Shown here: positions 15,853-26,513 of the stretch, piece by piece | Numbering within the stretch: position 1 is the first letter of the stretch | How the letters are laid out: each line of letters begins with the position of its first letter | Position numbers and translations under genes: made by a program | Notes under the pieces: generated by a model | What the model was told of the DNA's origin: nothing | Databases searched by the model: none | The model's input: only the letters and a program-made list of their open reading frames with translations | DNA from: Steroidobacteraceae bacterium | Lineage (GTDB): Bacteria > Pseudomonadota > Gammaproteobacteria > Steroidobacterales > Steroidobacteraceae | DNA length: 64,000 nt | Direction: 5' to 3' | Assembly (NCBI GenBank): GCA_027531255.1 | Contig: JAPZRU010000010.1 | Coordinates: 52,352 to 116,351, forward strand

Positions 15853-17076
15853 ATGAACGAGAACACGTACGAAGTGATGAACGTCGAGGGCGGCGCCCAC
15901 GTGAAGATGTGGACGCGCGGCGTCCCCGTCGAGGACGAGGCGCGCGAGCAGCTCGCGAAGACGGCGAGGATGCCGTTCATCTTTCGGCATCTCGCCGTGA
16001 TGCCGGACGTGCATCTCGGCAAGGGATCGACCGTCGGAAGCGTGATTCCCACGCTCGCGGCGGTGATCCCGGCGGCGGTGGGCGTCGACATCGGCTGCGG
16101 AATGATCGCGGCGAAGACGACCCTGCACGCGAACGACCTGCCGGACTCGCTGGCGCCACTGCGTGCGGCGATCGAGCGGGCGGTTCCGCACGGGCGCTCG
16201 CCGGGGAAGCGCGACAAGGGTGCCTGGGGCGACGCGCCGCCGGCGCCCGTCGACGCCGCCTGGTCGCAGCTCGTGACCGGCTTCGAGTCGATCGTCGAGA
16301 AGCATCCCGTGCTGAAGCGCACTAACAACCGCGTGCACCTCGGAACGCTCGGAACCGGGAACCACTTCATCGAGGTCTGCCTCGACGAGGGCGGGTCCGT
16401 CTGGTTCATGCTGCACTCGGGCTCGCGCGGGGTCGGGAACGCGATCGGAACGTACTTCATCGAGCTCGCGCGGGCGGACATGCGGACCTGGATGGTGAAC
16501 CTGCCGGACCGGGACCTCGCGTATTTCCCCGAGGGGACGGAGCACTTCGACGAGTACGTGCGCGCGGTCGAGTGGGCGCAGGACTTCGCGCGGCTGAACC
16601 GCGAGGTGATGATGACGAACGTGATCGCGGCGGCGCGCCGCGTGATCGAGAAGCCGTTCGAGGCGAACGTGGAAGCGGTGAACTGTCACCACAACTACGT
16701 GTCTCGCGAGCGTCACTTCGGCGAGGACATCCTCGTGACGCGCAAGGGTGCGGTGAGCGCGAAGAAGGGCGAGCTCGGGATCATTCCCGGCAGCATGGGC
16801 GCGCGCTCGTTCATCGTGCGCGGCCTCGGGAACGACGACGCCTTCCACAGCTGCAGCCACGGGGCGGGCCGGAAGATGTCGCGCACCGAGGCGAAGAAGC
16901 GCTTCACGCTCGCGGACCACACGGCGGCGACGGCAGACGTCGAGTGCCGGAAGGACGCGGACGTGATCGACGAGACGCCGGCCGCGTACAAGGACATCGA
17001 CGCGGTGATGCACGCGCAGCGCGATCTCGTGGAGATCGTGCATACGCTGAAGCAGGTCGTCTGCGTGAAGGGATGA
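15853..17076 (+). CDS. rtcB: RNA ligase RtcB (3'-phosphate/5'-OH, GTP-dependent)
   Basis: 407 residues, the length of E. coli RtcB (408). It seals RNA 3'-phosphate or 2',3'-cyclic-phosphate ends to 5'-OH ends through a GMP-histidine intermediate with Mn. The metal-binding GVDIGCGM (D79, C82), HLGTLGTGNHFIE, LHSGSRG, NCHHNYV, and the guanylylated-histidine motif SCSHGAGRKMSR are all intact. It is the first gene after the sigma-54 promoter and the tRNA-like leader. The start at 15853 has a GGAAGCG-type ribosome site. rtcA follows 53 bp later. Confidence 0.98.
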   Translation: MNENTYEVMNVEGGAHVKMWTRGVPVEDEAREQLAKTARMPFIFRHLAVMPDVHLGKGSTVGSVIPTLAAVIPAAVGVDIGCGMIAAKTTLHANDLPDSLAPLRAAIERAVPHGRSPGKRDKGAWGDAPPAPVDAAWSQLVTGFESIVEKHPVLKRTNNRVHLGTLGTGNHFIEVCLDEGGSVWFMLHSGSRGVGNAIGTYFIELARADMRTWMVNLPDRDLAYFPEGTEHFDEYVRAVEWAQDFARLNREVMMTNVIAAARRVIEKPFEANVEAVNCHHNYVSRERHFGEDILVTRKGAVSAKKGELGIIPGSMGARSFIVRGLGNDDAFHSCSHGAGRKMSRTEAKKRFTLADHTAATADVECRKDADVIDETPAAYKDIDAVMHAQRDLVEIVHTLKQVVCVKG

Positions 17077-17129
17077 GTACGGCCGGTGCGTGCAGGGAGG
17101 CGCGTGCCGGCCCCACAGGACGAAGGACC

Positions 17130-18161
17130 ATGATCGAGATCGATGGATCGGAAGGCGAAGGCGGTGGGCAGATCCTTCGATCTGCACTGTCGCTTTCGAT
17201 CGTCACCGGGCAGCCGTTCCGGATCTTCAACGTGCGCGCGATGCGCCCGAAGCCGGGGCTGATGCGCCAGCACCTAACGGCCGTGCGTGCGGCGGCGGAG
17301 ATTTCGTCCGCCGAGGTCACGGGCGACGAGGTGGGTTCGCGTGAGCTCATGTTCCGCCCGGGTGCGGTGCGCGCGGGCGACTATGCGTTCCACGTGGGCA
17401 CGGCGGGCAGCACGACGCTCGTGCTGCAGACCGTGCTGCCGCCGTTGATGGCGGCGGCGTCGCGGAGCACCGTGCGCGTAACGGGTGGAACGCACAACAA
17501 GGCGTCGCCGCCGGTGGATTTCCTCGCGCGCGCGTTCCTGCCGCTGCTCGGCCGCATGGGCCCACGCGTGTCGCTGGAGCTCGTCCGCTTCGGGTTCTAT
17601 CCGCGCGGTGGCGGAGAGATCGTCGCGTCCATCGATCCCGCGCCATTGCGCCGACTCGACCTGCCCGAGCGCGGTGGCCGCGTTCGTCAGCAGGCGGAGG
17701 CTTACATCGCTGCGATTCCCATGCACGTCGCGGAGCGTGAGCTCGAGATGGTGGGTCGCCGACTCAACTGGGGCGCGGACGAGCGGCACGCGCGCGGGCT
17801 CTCGAGCGATGTCGGACCCGGCAATGCGCTGACGCTGACGGTCGAGTGCGAGCACGTGACGGAGGTGTTCTCCGGATTCGCGGAGAAGGGCGTGAGTGCC
17901 GAGCGGGTTGCGGACCATGCGATCGACGAGGCGCGCGCGTGGCTCGCGTCGGAGGGCGCCGTCGGGCCGCATCTCGCGGATCAGCTGTTGCTGCCCATGG
18001 CGCTTGCGGGCGCTGGATCGTTCACGACGTCGGCGATCACCGAGCACTTCCGTTCGCAGGCCGCGGTGATCGGGACGTTCCTCGGGACGAGCATCGGCAT
18101 TGCAGCCGGTTCCGGTTCCACGCAGGTCAGGGTGGAGGATCGGCAGAGAGGAGGTAGGTGA
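17130..18161 (+). CDS. rtcA: RNA 3'-terminal phosphate cyclase RtcA
   Basis: 343 residues (E. coli 338). It converts RNA 3'-phosphate to 2',3'-cyclic phosphate using ATP through an AMP-histidine intermediate. Family marks: IEIDGSEGEGGGQILRSALS at the N-terminus, GTAGSTTLVLQTVLPPL, the RGGGE of the insert domain, and GPHLADQLLLPMALAG with the adenylylated histidine. The ATG at 17130 follows a clear GAAGGA ribosome site, and the frame upstream is a shadow of rtcB. It sits between rtcB and a small gene that starts one base after its stop. Confidence 0.97.
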   Translation: MIEIDGSEGEGGGQILRSALSLSIVTGQPFRIFNVRAMRPKPGLMRQHLTAVRAAAEISSAEVTGDEVGSRELMFRPGAVRAGDYAFHVGTAGSTTLVLQTVLPPLMAAASRSTVRVTGGTHNKASPPVDFLARAFLPLLGRMGPRVSLELVRFGFYPRGGGEIVASIDPAPLRRLDLPERGGRVRQQAEAYIAAIPMHVAERELEMVGRRLNWGADERHARGLSSDVGPGNALTLTVECEHVTEVFSGFAEKGVSAERVADHAIDEARAWLASEGAVGPHLADQLLLPMALAGAGSFTTSAITEHFRSQAAVIGTFLGTSIGIAAGSGSTQVRVEDRQRGGR

Positions 18162-18512
18162 ATGAGCGTCGGAAGTTCGGGTGCTACGAGCCTTTGGGCC
18201 TTCGTGATCGGAGCGGTCGCCCTGCTGATCGCGTTCGGGTACGTCAAGTCGCGGGTTACTGCAGCCCGCCGGCGCGCGGAACGGCAGAAAACGCTACCGT
18301 TCATCTGGGGGCCCCTTCGAGGAGGCGCGCGGTACGACGTGTATCTGAGCGACGGGCGGCTCTTCGAGGGGGTCGCGCTGATGGGCACTTCGGATCCCGA
18401 GGATCGGAGCCTGCCGATCGGCGATTGGGAGGGACTGCTCGTGCTTGGGCTGGCGAGCGGCAAGCGGGCCTTCGTGCGGCTATCGGAAGTGCGTGTCGTG
18501 GTTGAGGTGTAG
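18162..18512 (+). CDS. Small single-pass membrane protein in the rtc operon
   Basis: 116 residues, starting immediately after the rtcA stop, with a GGAGGTAGGTG ribosome site inside the end of rtcA. Residues 11-29 are a clear transmembrane helix followed by a basic stretch (KSRVTAARRRAER), so the rest should be cytoplasmic. The soluble part (YDVYLSDGRLFEGVALMG, then KRAFVRLSEVRVVVEV) looks like a small beta-barrel fold. I do not recognise the family. Its position makes it a probable member of the RNA-repair response, though it could be a chance neighbour at the island edge. Confidence 0.65.
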   Translation: MSVGSSGATSLWAFVIGAVALLIAFGYVKSRVTAARRRAERQKTLPFIWGPLRGGARYDVYLSDGRLFEGVALMGTSDPEDRSLPIGDWEGLLVLGLASGKRAFVRLSEVRVVVEV

Positions 18513-18517
18513 GGTCG

Positions 18518-18877
18518 TCAGCAGCGCGCCAGGGTCGGGGCGGCCTGGATGCCGGCGTGCAGGTCGGCCGCCTCGACGGCGGACTCGGCGCGAGGATCGG
18601 TATCGTCGAGCGCGAGGCCGTAGGGAATGCGCACGTTCTTGCCGGGGCCCGAGTTCCAGATCTTCGTCCAGGGGCCCTGTGCCACGTGCGTGAGGTGGAC
18701 CAGCGGCTTCGACAGATCCTCGCGAAGGGCATCCCACTCCTGATGGACGTCCACCGGCACGGGCCCCTGTCGCCAGGCGTGGCACTCCATCCCGGTGACG
18801 CTGTGGCCGCTCTCGCGGTAATGCGCGAAGTCGAGCAGGTAGAGCAGCTGGACCAGCCGTGCCGCCGTCGCGCCAGC
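18518..18877 (-). pseudogene. Panacea/SocA (DUF4065) antitoxin-domain fragment
   Basis: Reading leftwards: RLVQLLYLLDFAHYRESGHS, then VTGMECHAWRQGPVPVDVHQEW, which is the start of the Panacea/SocA fold (KLLYLLDxxHxRExGxSVTGxxYxAWxxGPVP). The C-terminal half continues normally to a stop at 18518. There is no proper start: the frame runs straight in from the TGA stop of a BI-1/YccA fragment at 18878-18880. Panacea domains are antitoxins that neutralise many unrelated toxins; no toxin partner is next to it. A start at ATG 18790 would remove the conserved N-terminus. Confidence 0.7.
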
Positions 18878-19027
18878 TCACTCGTTCGAGGCGAACCCGA
18901 GCAGCTGCAGCAGGCTGACGAACAGGTTAAAGATGCTGACGTACAGCGACACGGTCGCCAGCACGTAGTTCGTCTCGCCGCCGTGGATGATCTCGCTGGT
19001 CTGCCACAGGATCAGGCCCGAGGACAG
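18878..19027 (-). pseudogene. C-terminal fragment of a BI-1/YccA-family membrane protein
   Basis: The frame reads [20 protein letters not shown], then [24 protein letters not shown] to a stop at 18878. This is the last quarter of Bax-inhibitor-1 (YccA/YbhL) proteins, including the conserved HGGETNYV. Similarity ends abruptly at about 19028, and 15 bp further on a tRNA 3' end begins. The fragment probably came from a complete gene elsewhere through recombination. Confidence 0.75.
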
Positions 19028-19042
19028 CTCGGGCTGGCTGCA

Positions 19043-19080
19043 GATCCGTGTACGCCGGTTCGATTCCGGCCGGTTCCGCC
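19043..19080 (+). other. tRNA-Ser-like 3' end fragment (possible att site)
   Basis: GCCGG-TTCGATT-CCGGC is a perfect T arm (19054-19070), followed by an acceptor-like CGGTTCC, G at the discriminator position and CC, then T where CCA would end in A. G73 is typical of tRNA-Ser. No other tRNA parts precede it; a BI-1 gene fragment does instead. Displaced tRNA 3' ends are the classic footprint of integrase recombination. Confidence 0.6.
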
Positions 19081-19081
19081 T

Positions 19082-19501
19082 TCAGCCGTCGCCCGACCAC
19101 GGATTCAGCGTGTCGAGGCCGGTGTGATCGAAGTCCTTCGTATTGCGTGTCACCAGTCGGAGATGATGGTGCAGGGCCGTGGCCGCCAGCAGGCTGTCGA
19201 TCGCCGGCAGGGTCCGCCGGGTTTTCGCCTGCAACCGGCCCCAGGTATCCGCGACGGCCGCGTCGAGTGGCAGCAGCCTCGCGCCGAACCAGGCCGGCAG
19301 CTCGCGCTCGAGCCAGTGACGGAGTTGCTCCCGGCGCTTTCCCGCAGGGAGCAGCTCGACTCCACGCCTCAGCTCGCCGAGCGACAGCACGCTTAGGTAG
19401 AGCGCATCGTCGGCGACGGTGTCGAACCAGTGCGACACCTGCGGCGCTGGTCGCGGCCGTGCGAGCTCCGACACGACGTTCGTGTCGATCAGATAGCTCA
19501 C
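19082..19501 (-). CDS. PIN-domain ribonuclease toxin VapC
   Basis: 139 residues with the four acidic PIN positions: LIDTNVVSELARP at the start, SVLSLGELRRGV, LPAIDSLLAATAL, and VTRNTKDFDHTGL near the end. It matches the FitB/VapC group of tRNA-cutting toxins. It overlaps the antitoxin gene by 4 bp (ATGA at 19498-19501), so translation is coupled. The stop lies just beyond the tRNA fragment, so the module sits at the edge of a rearrangement point. Confidence 0.93.
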   Translation of the reverse strand: MSYLIDTNVVSELARPRPAPQVSHWFDTVADDALYLSVLSLGELRRGVELLPAGKRREQLRHWLERELPAWFGARLLPLDAAVADTWGRLQAKTRRTLPAIDSLLAATALHHHLRLVTRNTKDFDHTGLDTLNPWSGDG

Positions 19502-19746
19502 AGTCGCACGCTGCGCGCGGGACTGCGGTCGCGCTCGAGATCCAGTTCCACGCCGCGAAGCGGCGAGTGGCGGATGAACTCGGCGAACCGTCGCGGCTGC
19601 TCCTTGAGACGCTGGTAGTCGGCTTGCGACAGCACGACCGCAGCCGGTTCACCGTGCACGGTGATGTGCTGCGGCCCCTCGGAGACGGCCTTCTTGACCA
19701 CCTCCGACAGACGCGCCTTCGCGTCCTGCATCTGCCACCGCGCCAT
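19498..19746 (-). CDS. Antitoxin, Phd/YefM family
   Basis: 82 residues: MARWQMQDAKARLSEVVKKA, then GPQHITVHGEPAAVVLSQADYQRL is the textbook Phd/YefM fold (dimer, DNA-binding N-terminus). The C-terminal 25 residues should bind VapC. The start is the ATG at 19746; the frame upstream is not Phd-like. Direct repeats upstream (19762-19778) may be the operator. Confidence 0.93.
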   Translation of the reverse strand: MARWQMQDAKARLSEVVKKAVSEGPQHITVHGEPAAVVLSQADYQRLKEQPRRFAEFIRHSPLRGVELDLERDRSPARSVRL

Positions 19747-19761
19747 GTTGCACCGACCTGA

Positions 19762-19778
19762 TCCGACTAGTCCGACTA
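19762..19778. promoter_or_regulatory. Repeat and -10-like element upstream of vapBC
   Basis: TCCGACTA occurs twice with one base between (19762-19769, 19771-19778), next to a TTATAG -10-like hexamer on the minus strand. It is 16 bp upstream of the antitoxin start. A likely autoregulation site. Confidence 0.4.
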
Positions 19779-20019
19779 TAATTGAGGCCCTGCAGGAGAC
19801 GCAAGCGGCGGTCGCTGCTGATCGGAACTGGCGGAGCACGGCAGCCCGCTCCGTCGCCGCGGGGCGCTGTCTCCGTCTTGATTCCGTCGCGCCCTCGCGA
19901 GCGCCCTTCGCGCGGCCGGCATGCCGCTGATTTCTGATCGAAACGCGCGCAATCTCAGGGCCTGATCCGCTTCGCCGCGGCGTAATGTCGTCCGTCCCGA
20001 GCCGACAGGGACGCGCGCG

Positions 20020-20559
20020 ATGGCTGCCGCAGCAGGGGCGCAGCGACCGCGTGCGCGTGCGCCGCCGTTCGTCGATCCGCCCGGCTACGCGCGACACCGG
20101 CCCGAGTCGACGCTGCTGTATCGTCTCGTCGAGCAGCACTATCCCGCGTTTCGTGAACTGCGCGCCGAGAGTGGCCGGCCGCTGCCGGCGTACGTTTAGC
20201 AGGAGTTCGAGGCGTACCTGAAGTGCGGTCGCCTGGAGGAAGGCTTCCTGCGCGTGCGCTGCGAGCAGTGTCGATCGGAGACGCTGGTCGCGTTCAGCTG
20301 CAAGAAGCGCGGGTTCTGCCCGTCGTGCGGGGCGCAGCGCATGGCCGAGACCGCGGCGTTGCTCGCCGACGAAGTGCTGCCGGATCAGCCGCTGCGCCAG
20401 TGGGTGCTGTCGTTGCCGCACGCGCTGCGCTTCATGCTGGCGAGGGATCCGGCGGCGCTTACGCTCGTGCTCGGTGTGGTGTACCGGAGGATCGCGCGGC
20501 ACGTGATCGAGCGCGCTGGACTCACGCGCGCGAGCGGCGCGACCGACGCGCCACCGTGA
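20020..20559 (+). pseudogene. IS91-family transposase remnant (zinc-binding N-terminus)
   Basis: From the ATG at 20020 the frame gives [21 protein letters not shown], hits an in-frame TAG at 20198-20200, then continues with [40 protein letters not shown], and [20 protein letters not shown]. Those cysteines form the zinc finger of Y1/IS91 transposases. The catalytic part is gone: the frame ends at 20559 where IS21 sequence takes over. It is inactive both by the nonsense codon and by truncation. Confidence 0.85.
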
Positions 20560-20735
20560 TCACCGCGCAGCTGCCCGTCGAGCACTGGCACGGCTGGATC
20601 GGTGAGGAAACCATCGCCGACGCGATCCTCGACCGGCTGCTGCACCAGGCCCACCGGATCACCCTGAAGGGCGAGTCGCTGCGGAGGACCGCAGCTCGCT
20701 CTACGACCTCGTCCGAAAGATCGTGACCGACTGAG
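20544..20735 (+). pseudogene. IS21-family IstB C-terminal remnant
   Basis: The frame reads [20 protein letters not shown], then [24 protein letters not shown], the C-terminal end of the IS21 helper ATPase IstB. The Walker motifs lie in the lost part. It joins directly to the IS91 remnant, so one element inserted into or recombined with the other. The stretch to about 20815, with two ACCGGTCACG copies (20771-20780 and 20794-20803), looks like an IS21 terminal region. Confidence 0.75.
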
Positions 20736-20794
20736 ATACCATCCATCCACGGCTCGGCACCACGCCCGACACCGGTCACGTGAAAACGGAATGA

Positions 20795-20980
20795 CCGGTC
20801 ACGATCGCCGGAATACGCAGCACGCAAATCCACGCCAAGCTGGCGCGGCTGCAGCAACTGGCCGACGACCACTTCGGCCACGACCCCGACGCCGTCCACT
20901 GGGGCCACGTTGGCGACCTAGGGCGGGTGGAGCAGGCCCTCGGCGACCTGCTCGCGATCTTCGACGGCGAGCCCGGGTGA
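20795..20980 (+). pseudogene. Short reading frame before the DUF3489 gene, start lost
   Basis: The open frame between TGA codons reads STQIHAKLARLQQLADDHFG, then DPDAVHWGHVGDLGRVEQAL and LLAIFDGEPG. Composition is protein-like and the stop is 11 bp before the DUF3489 start, but no ATG/GTG is available and its 5' end runs into the IS21 terminus. It is probably the remainder of the gene normally preceding DUF3489 genes, cut by the insertion. Family not recognised. Confidence 0.35.
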
Positions 20981-20991
20981 CGGAGGTTGCG

Positions 20992-21477
20992 ATGGAAACC
21001 CTGCCCAAGCTCACCCCGACCCAAGCCCTGCTGCTGCGTGCCGCGGCCCGCCGCGCCGATGGGCGTGTGATCCCGCCGGCCAACCTGCGCGGCGGCGCGC
21101 GGGTGAAGCTCTTTACCGTACTCATGCAACGAGGCTGGATTGAGCCCGCCGACGATGGCCACGCGCTGACCGACGCGGGCTACGCTGTGGCCGGGCGCAA
21201 GCGGCCCGCGCTGGCGGAGGATCTCCAGCCGGGGGAGACCATTGACGACCTCCAACTTCTGGAGGGCATCCCGGTCCGCCCCGGCACCAAGCTCGCCGCG
21301 CTGGTGGCGACGCTGCGCCGCCCGCAGGGCGCGACCAACCTGCAACTGATGCTGGCCACCGGCTGGCAGCCGCACTCGGTGCGCGGTGCGATCTCGGGCC
21401 TGCTGCGCAAACGCCTCGGCCTCAACGTCGTGCTGATACGCAACGCTGCCGGCGAGCGGGTTTACCGCATCGGCTGA
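20992..21477 (+). CDS. DUF3489-domain protein
   Basis: 161 residues. The C-terminal half (GTKLAALVATLRRPQGATNL, then ATGWQPHSVRGAISGLLRKR) is the DUF3489 helix-turn-helix-like domain found beside serine recombinases and DUF2924 genes in integrative elements. The N-terminal half (LTPTQALLLRAAARRADGRV) also looks like a small winged helix. The function is unknown; DNA binding is plausible. No recombinase remains nearby. The start at 20992 (METLPKL) follows a GGAGG ribosome site. Confidence 0.8.
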   Translation: METLPKLTPTQALLLRAAARRADGRVIPPANLRGGARVKLFTVLMQRGWIEPADDGHALTDAGYAVAGRKRPALAEDLQPGETIDDLQLLEGIPVRPGTKLAALVATLRRPQGATNLQLMLATGWQPHSVRGAISGLLRKRLGLNVVLIRNAAGERVYRIG

Positions 21478-21856
21478 CCGCCCCGCCCCAAGGGGTCGGA
21501 ATTCAGTTCACACCCCTTGGGTACGCACGACCTGCGTAACCTGGCCGTCCTTCCGACGGATGGCGGTCGCGGCGGCGCCAAGGTGCAAACCGCAAACCCT
21601 GCAAACCTCGGTTTGCACCCTGACGGTGGCGAAGCGCCGCGCTCGCGCCCCCCGTATGGGAACTTCGCCAGGAAGGACCCCTTTCGCCGGGCGCAGTCAG
21701 CCCTTCCGAGCGGGAGCGCCGGCCTTCACTCGCTGCCGAAGCGAAGCAAAGTACGCCGTGCCCGCGGGTGCACTGGGAGGCGAGGCTGCGCCTGCCAGCA
21801 GCGCTTGCCGCAGTGCCAGCCGGTCCGCAGCGGGCCGAGTGGATGACGGTGCCGGG
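21478..21856. other. 379-bp non-coding region of a mobile remnant
   Basis: No gene recognised. It contains the palindromic and iterated GCAAACC block at 21582-21619 and otherwise GC-rich sequence without protein-like frames on either strand. Confidence 0.4.
21582..21619. repeat. GCAAACC iterations inside a 10-bp inverted repeat
   Basis: GGTGCAAACC (21582-21591) and GGTTTGCACC (21610-21619) are a perfect inverted repeat. The arms and the 18-nt loop contain three direct copies of GCAAACC (21585, 21592, 21601) and one inverted copy. This iteron-like build could be a protein-binding or replication site of the former element. Confidence 0.55.
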
Positions 21857-22165
21857 TCAAGACGCTTCGTCATCGGGCCGAAACAGTGCGGGCAAATCGC
21901 GAGCGCCGTGCAGGATGCGGACCACGGTCACCGCGTCCGCCGACGCCTCGAAGAAGATGACGTAGTGCCCGTGCGGACACGAGCGGATCCCCTCCCCGAG
22001 TTCGGGCCGCATGCGGTAGCCGGGCGGGTTGAGTGCAATGCGTTGGCATTGCTGCCGGAGTTCCTGGATGAAGCTGAATGCGCGACGCGGGTTGTCAGCG
22101 GCGATGTAGTCGGCGATGGACTCGAGGTCTTGCTCTGCCAGTGGAGCAAAGAGCAAGCGCATCAA
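21857..22165 (-). CDS. ParE/RelE-superfamily toxin
   Basis: 102 residues: LLFAPLAEQDLESIADYIAA, the middle GYRMRPELGEGIRSCPHGHYVIFF, and VTVVRILHGARDLPALF match ParE toxins, which poison DNA gyrase. It follows its ParD antitoxin with a 4-bp ATGA overlap (22162-22165). Interestingly, gyrB is about 1 kb away, though that is probably coincidence. Confidence 0.93.
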   Translation of the reverse strand: MMRLLFAPLAEQDLESIADYIAADNPRRAFSFIQELRQQCQRIALNPPGYRMRPELGEGIRSCPHGHYVIFFEASADAVTVVRILHGARDLPALFRPDDEAS

Positions 22166-22416
22166 CGGCTCTGGGCGCCGTACTTGGCTTCCAGCCGGTC
22201 GAACACGGCATCGGCAGGCTTGGGCTCGCCACTGGCACGACCGGCTGCGATCTCGGCACGCAGCGCTTCAAGCTCCAACTGGCGACGCTGTTCGCTCTCC
22301 TCCAGCAGACGCAGCCCCGCCCGAACCACCTCGCTCACATTGTTGAAGCGCCCCGTCCGCACCTGATCGCGGATGAAGTCTTCGAAGTGACTGCCCAAGG
22401 CAACACTGGTCGGCAT
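22162..22416 (-). CDS. ParD-family antitoxin (ribbon-helix-helix)
   Basis: 84 residues from the ATG at 22416: MPTSVALGSHFEDFIRDQVR, then RFNNVSEVVRAGLRLLEE. This is the ribbon-helix-helix dimer of ParD, followed by a toxin-wrapping C-terminus. An ATG 15 bp further upstream is less typical. The 19-bp palindrome at 22432-22450 lies directly upstream and is the expected binding site. Confidence 0.93.
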   Translation of the reverse strand: MPTSVALGSHFEDFIRDQVRTGRFNNVSEVVRAGLRLLEESEQRRQLELEALRAEIAAGRASGEPKPADAVFDRLEAKYGAQSR

Positions 22417-22431
22417 GGCCGCAACCCTCAC

Positions 22432-22450
22432 TATCAGTTAATAACTGATA
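22432..22450. promoter_or_regulatory. Palindromic operator of parDE
   Basis: TATCAGTTA-A-TAACTGATA is a perfect 9+9 inverted repeat, AT-rich in GC-rich surroundings, starting 16 bp upstream of the parD start codon. A classical ribbon-helix-helix operator. Confidence 0.75.
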
Positions 22451-22500
22451 TGTTTCGGCAGGCCGACCACGGCGTCAAGCCCATCAGGCTATCGCGATGA

Positions 22501-22541
22501 GGTGAGCATTCCCGATGCTCACCCTCTCTATTAGAGAGAGA
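22501..22541. repeat. Two adjacent perfect hairpins
   Basis: GGTGAGCAT-TCCCG-ATGCTCACC (22501-22523) is followed at once by CTCTCTA-T-TAGAGAG. Both stems are perfect. Position between parDE and a broken gene suggests the end of an element or a bidirectional terminator. Confidence 0.5.
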
Positions 22542-22562
22542 CCACCGGGAAGCCGGGAACGC

Positions 22563-22770
22563 TCAATCGCCATCGAGCCGCCCTGCACCCGAGCGGCCCA
22601 GGTGTCCGGTGACGAACACCGCCTGCCCGCTGGCGACCGGTCCGCCCGGCACGTCCAGCCACTTGACCAGCTTCGAGCCTTGGGCCATCGCCATCACCAA
22701 TTCCTCGCGGTCGAGCAGCGTGCCGACCCAGTCGGCCAGGCGGTGCTTGCGGGTATTCGCGCCGCACAGT
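22563..22770 (-). pseudogene. Unrecognised gene fragment (C-terminal)
   Basis: The minus-strand frame reads GANTRKHRLADWVGTLLDRE, then ELVMAMAQGSKLVKWLDVPG and GPVASGQAVFVTGHLGRSG to a stop at 22563. Composition is clearly protein-like, but no start is present: upstream of about 22770 the frame turns into low-complexity Pro/Arg/Ala sequence. I do not recognise the family. Confidence 0.4.
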
Positions 22771-23224
22771 CGGCTGCGGGCGGCGGTGACTCCGGCGGGG
22801 CGGGGCGTGCGGGCGGGAGCGTCATCGACGGTCGAGCGGAGTCCGCCGGCGCCGCCGCGGCATGCGGCGATGAGCTGGGCGCGACGTCTGAAGCGGGTGT
22901 TCGGGGTGGAGATCGAGCGCTATTCGGGCGTGCAGTCGTTCGAGGCTCGAGTGCGGTCGGGATTGATCGGTACCGGCCCGCGGAGGCTGGGCGGGGCACG
23001 CACCGCGGTACCCGGGACGCACGCCGCTACCGTGAGACCGAGGGTTTGAAATTCCTATCCGCGGCGTGATCACGTCATCCCTTGCTCGTTCGCTGCAACA
23101 CCGTTTCGCCGGTCGGCGCGTCGGGAGAACTGCGCTGTTCGTGGCTTGGGGGGAGGTACTACGCGAGTGCCACGTTCGTGAGACCCAGTGCCATGTGAAC
23201 TGAGACGCTACAACAACAAACAGC
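22771..23224. other. 454-bp region without recognised genes
   Basis: Repetitive GC-rich sequence to about 23040, then a less GC-rich tail to the gyrB stop (23225). No protein-like frame, tRNA or clear terminator seen. It is the junction between the mobile remnants and the origin cluster. Confidence 0.4.
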
Positions 23225-26513
<3,289 letters not shown>

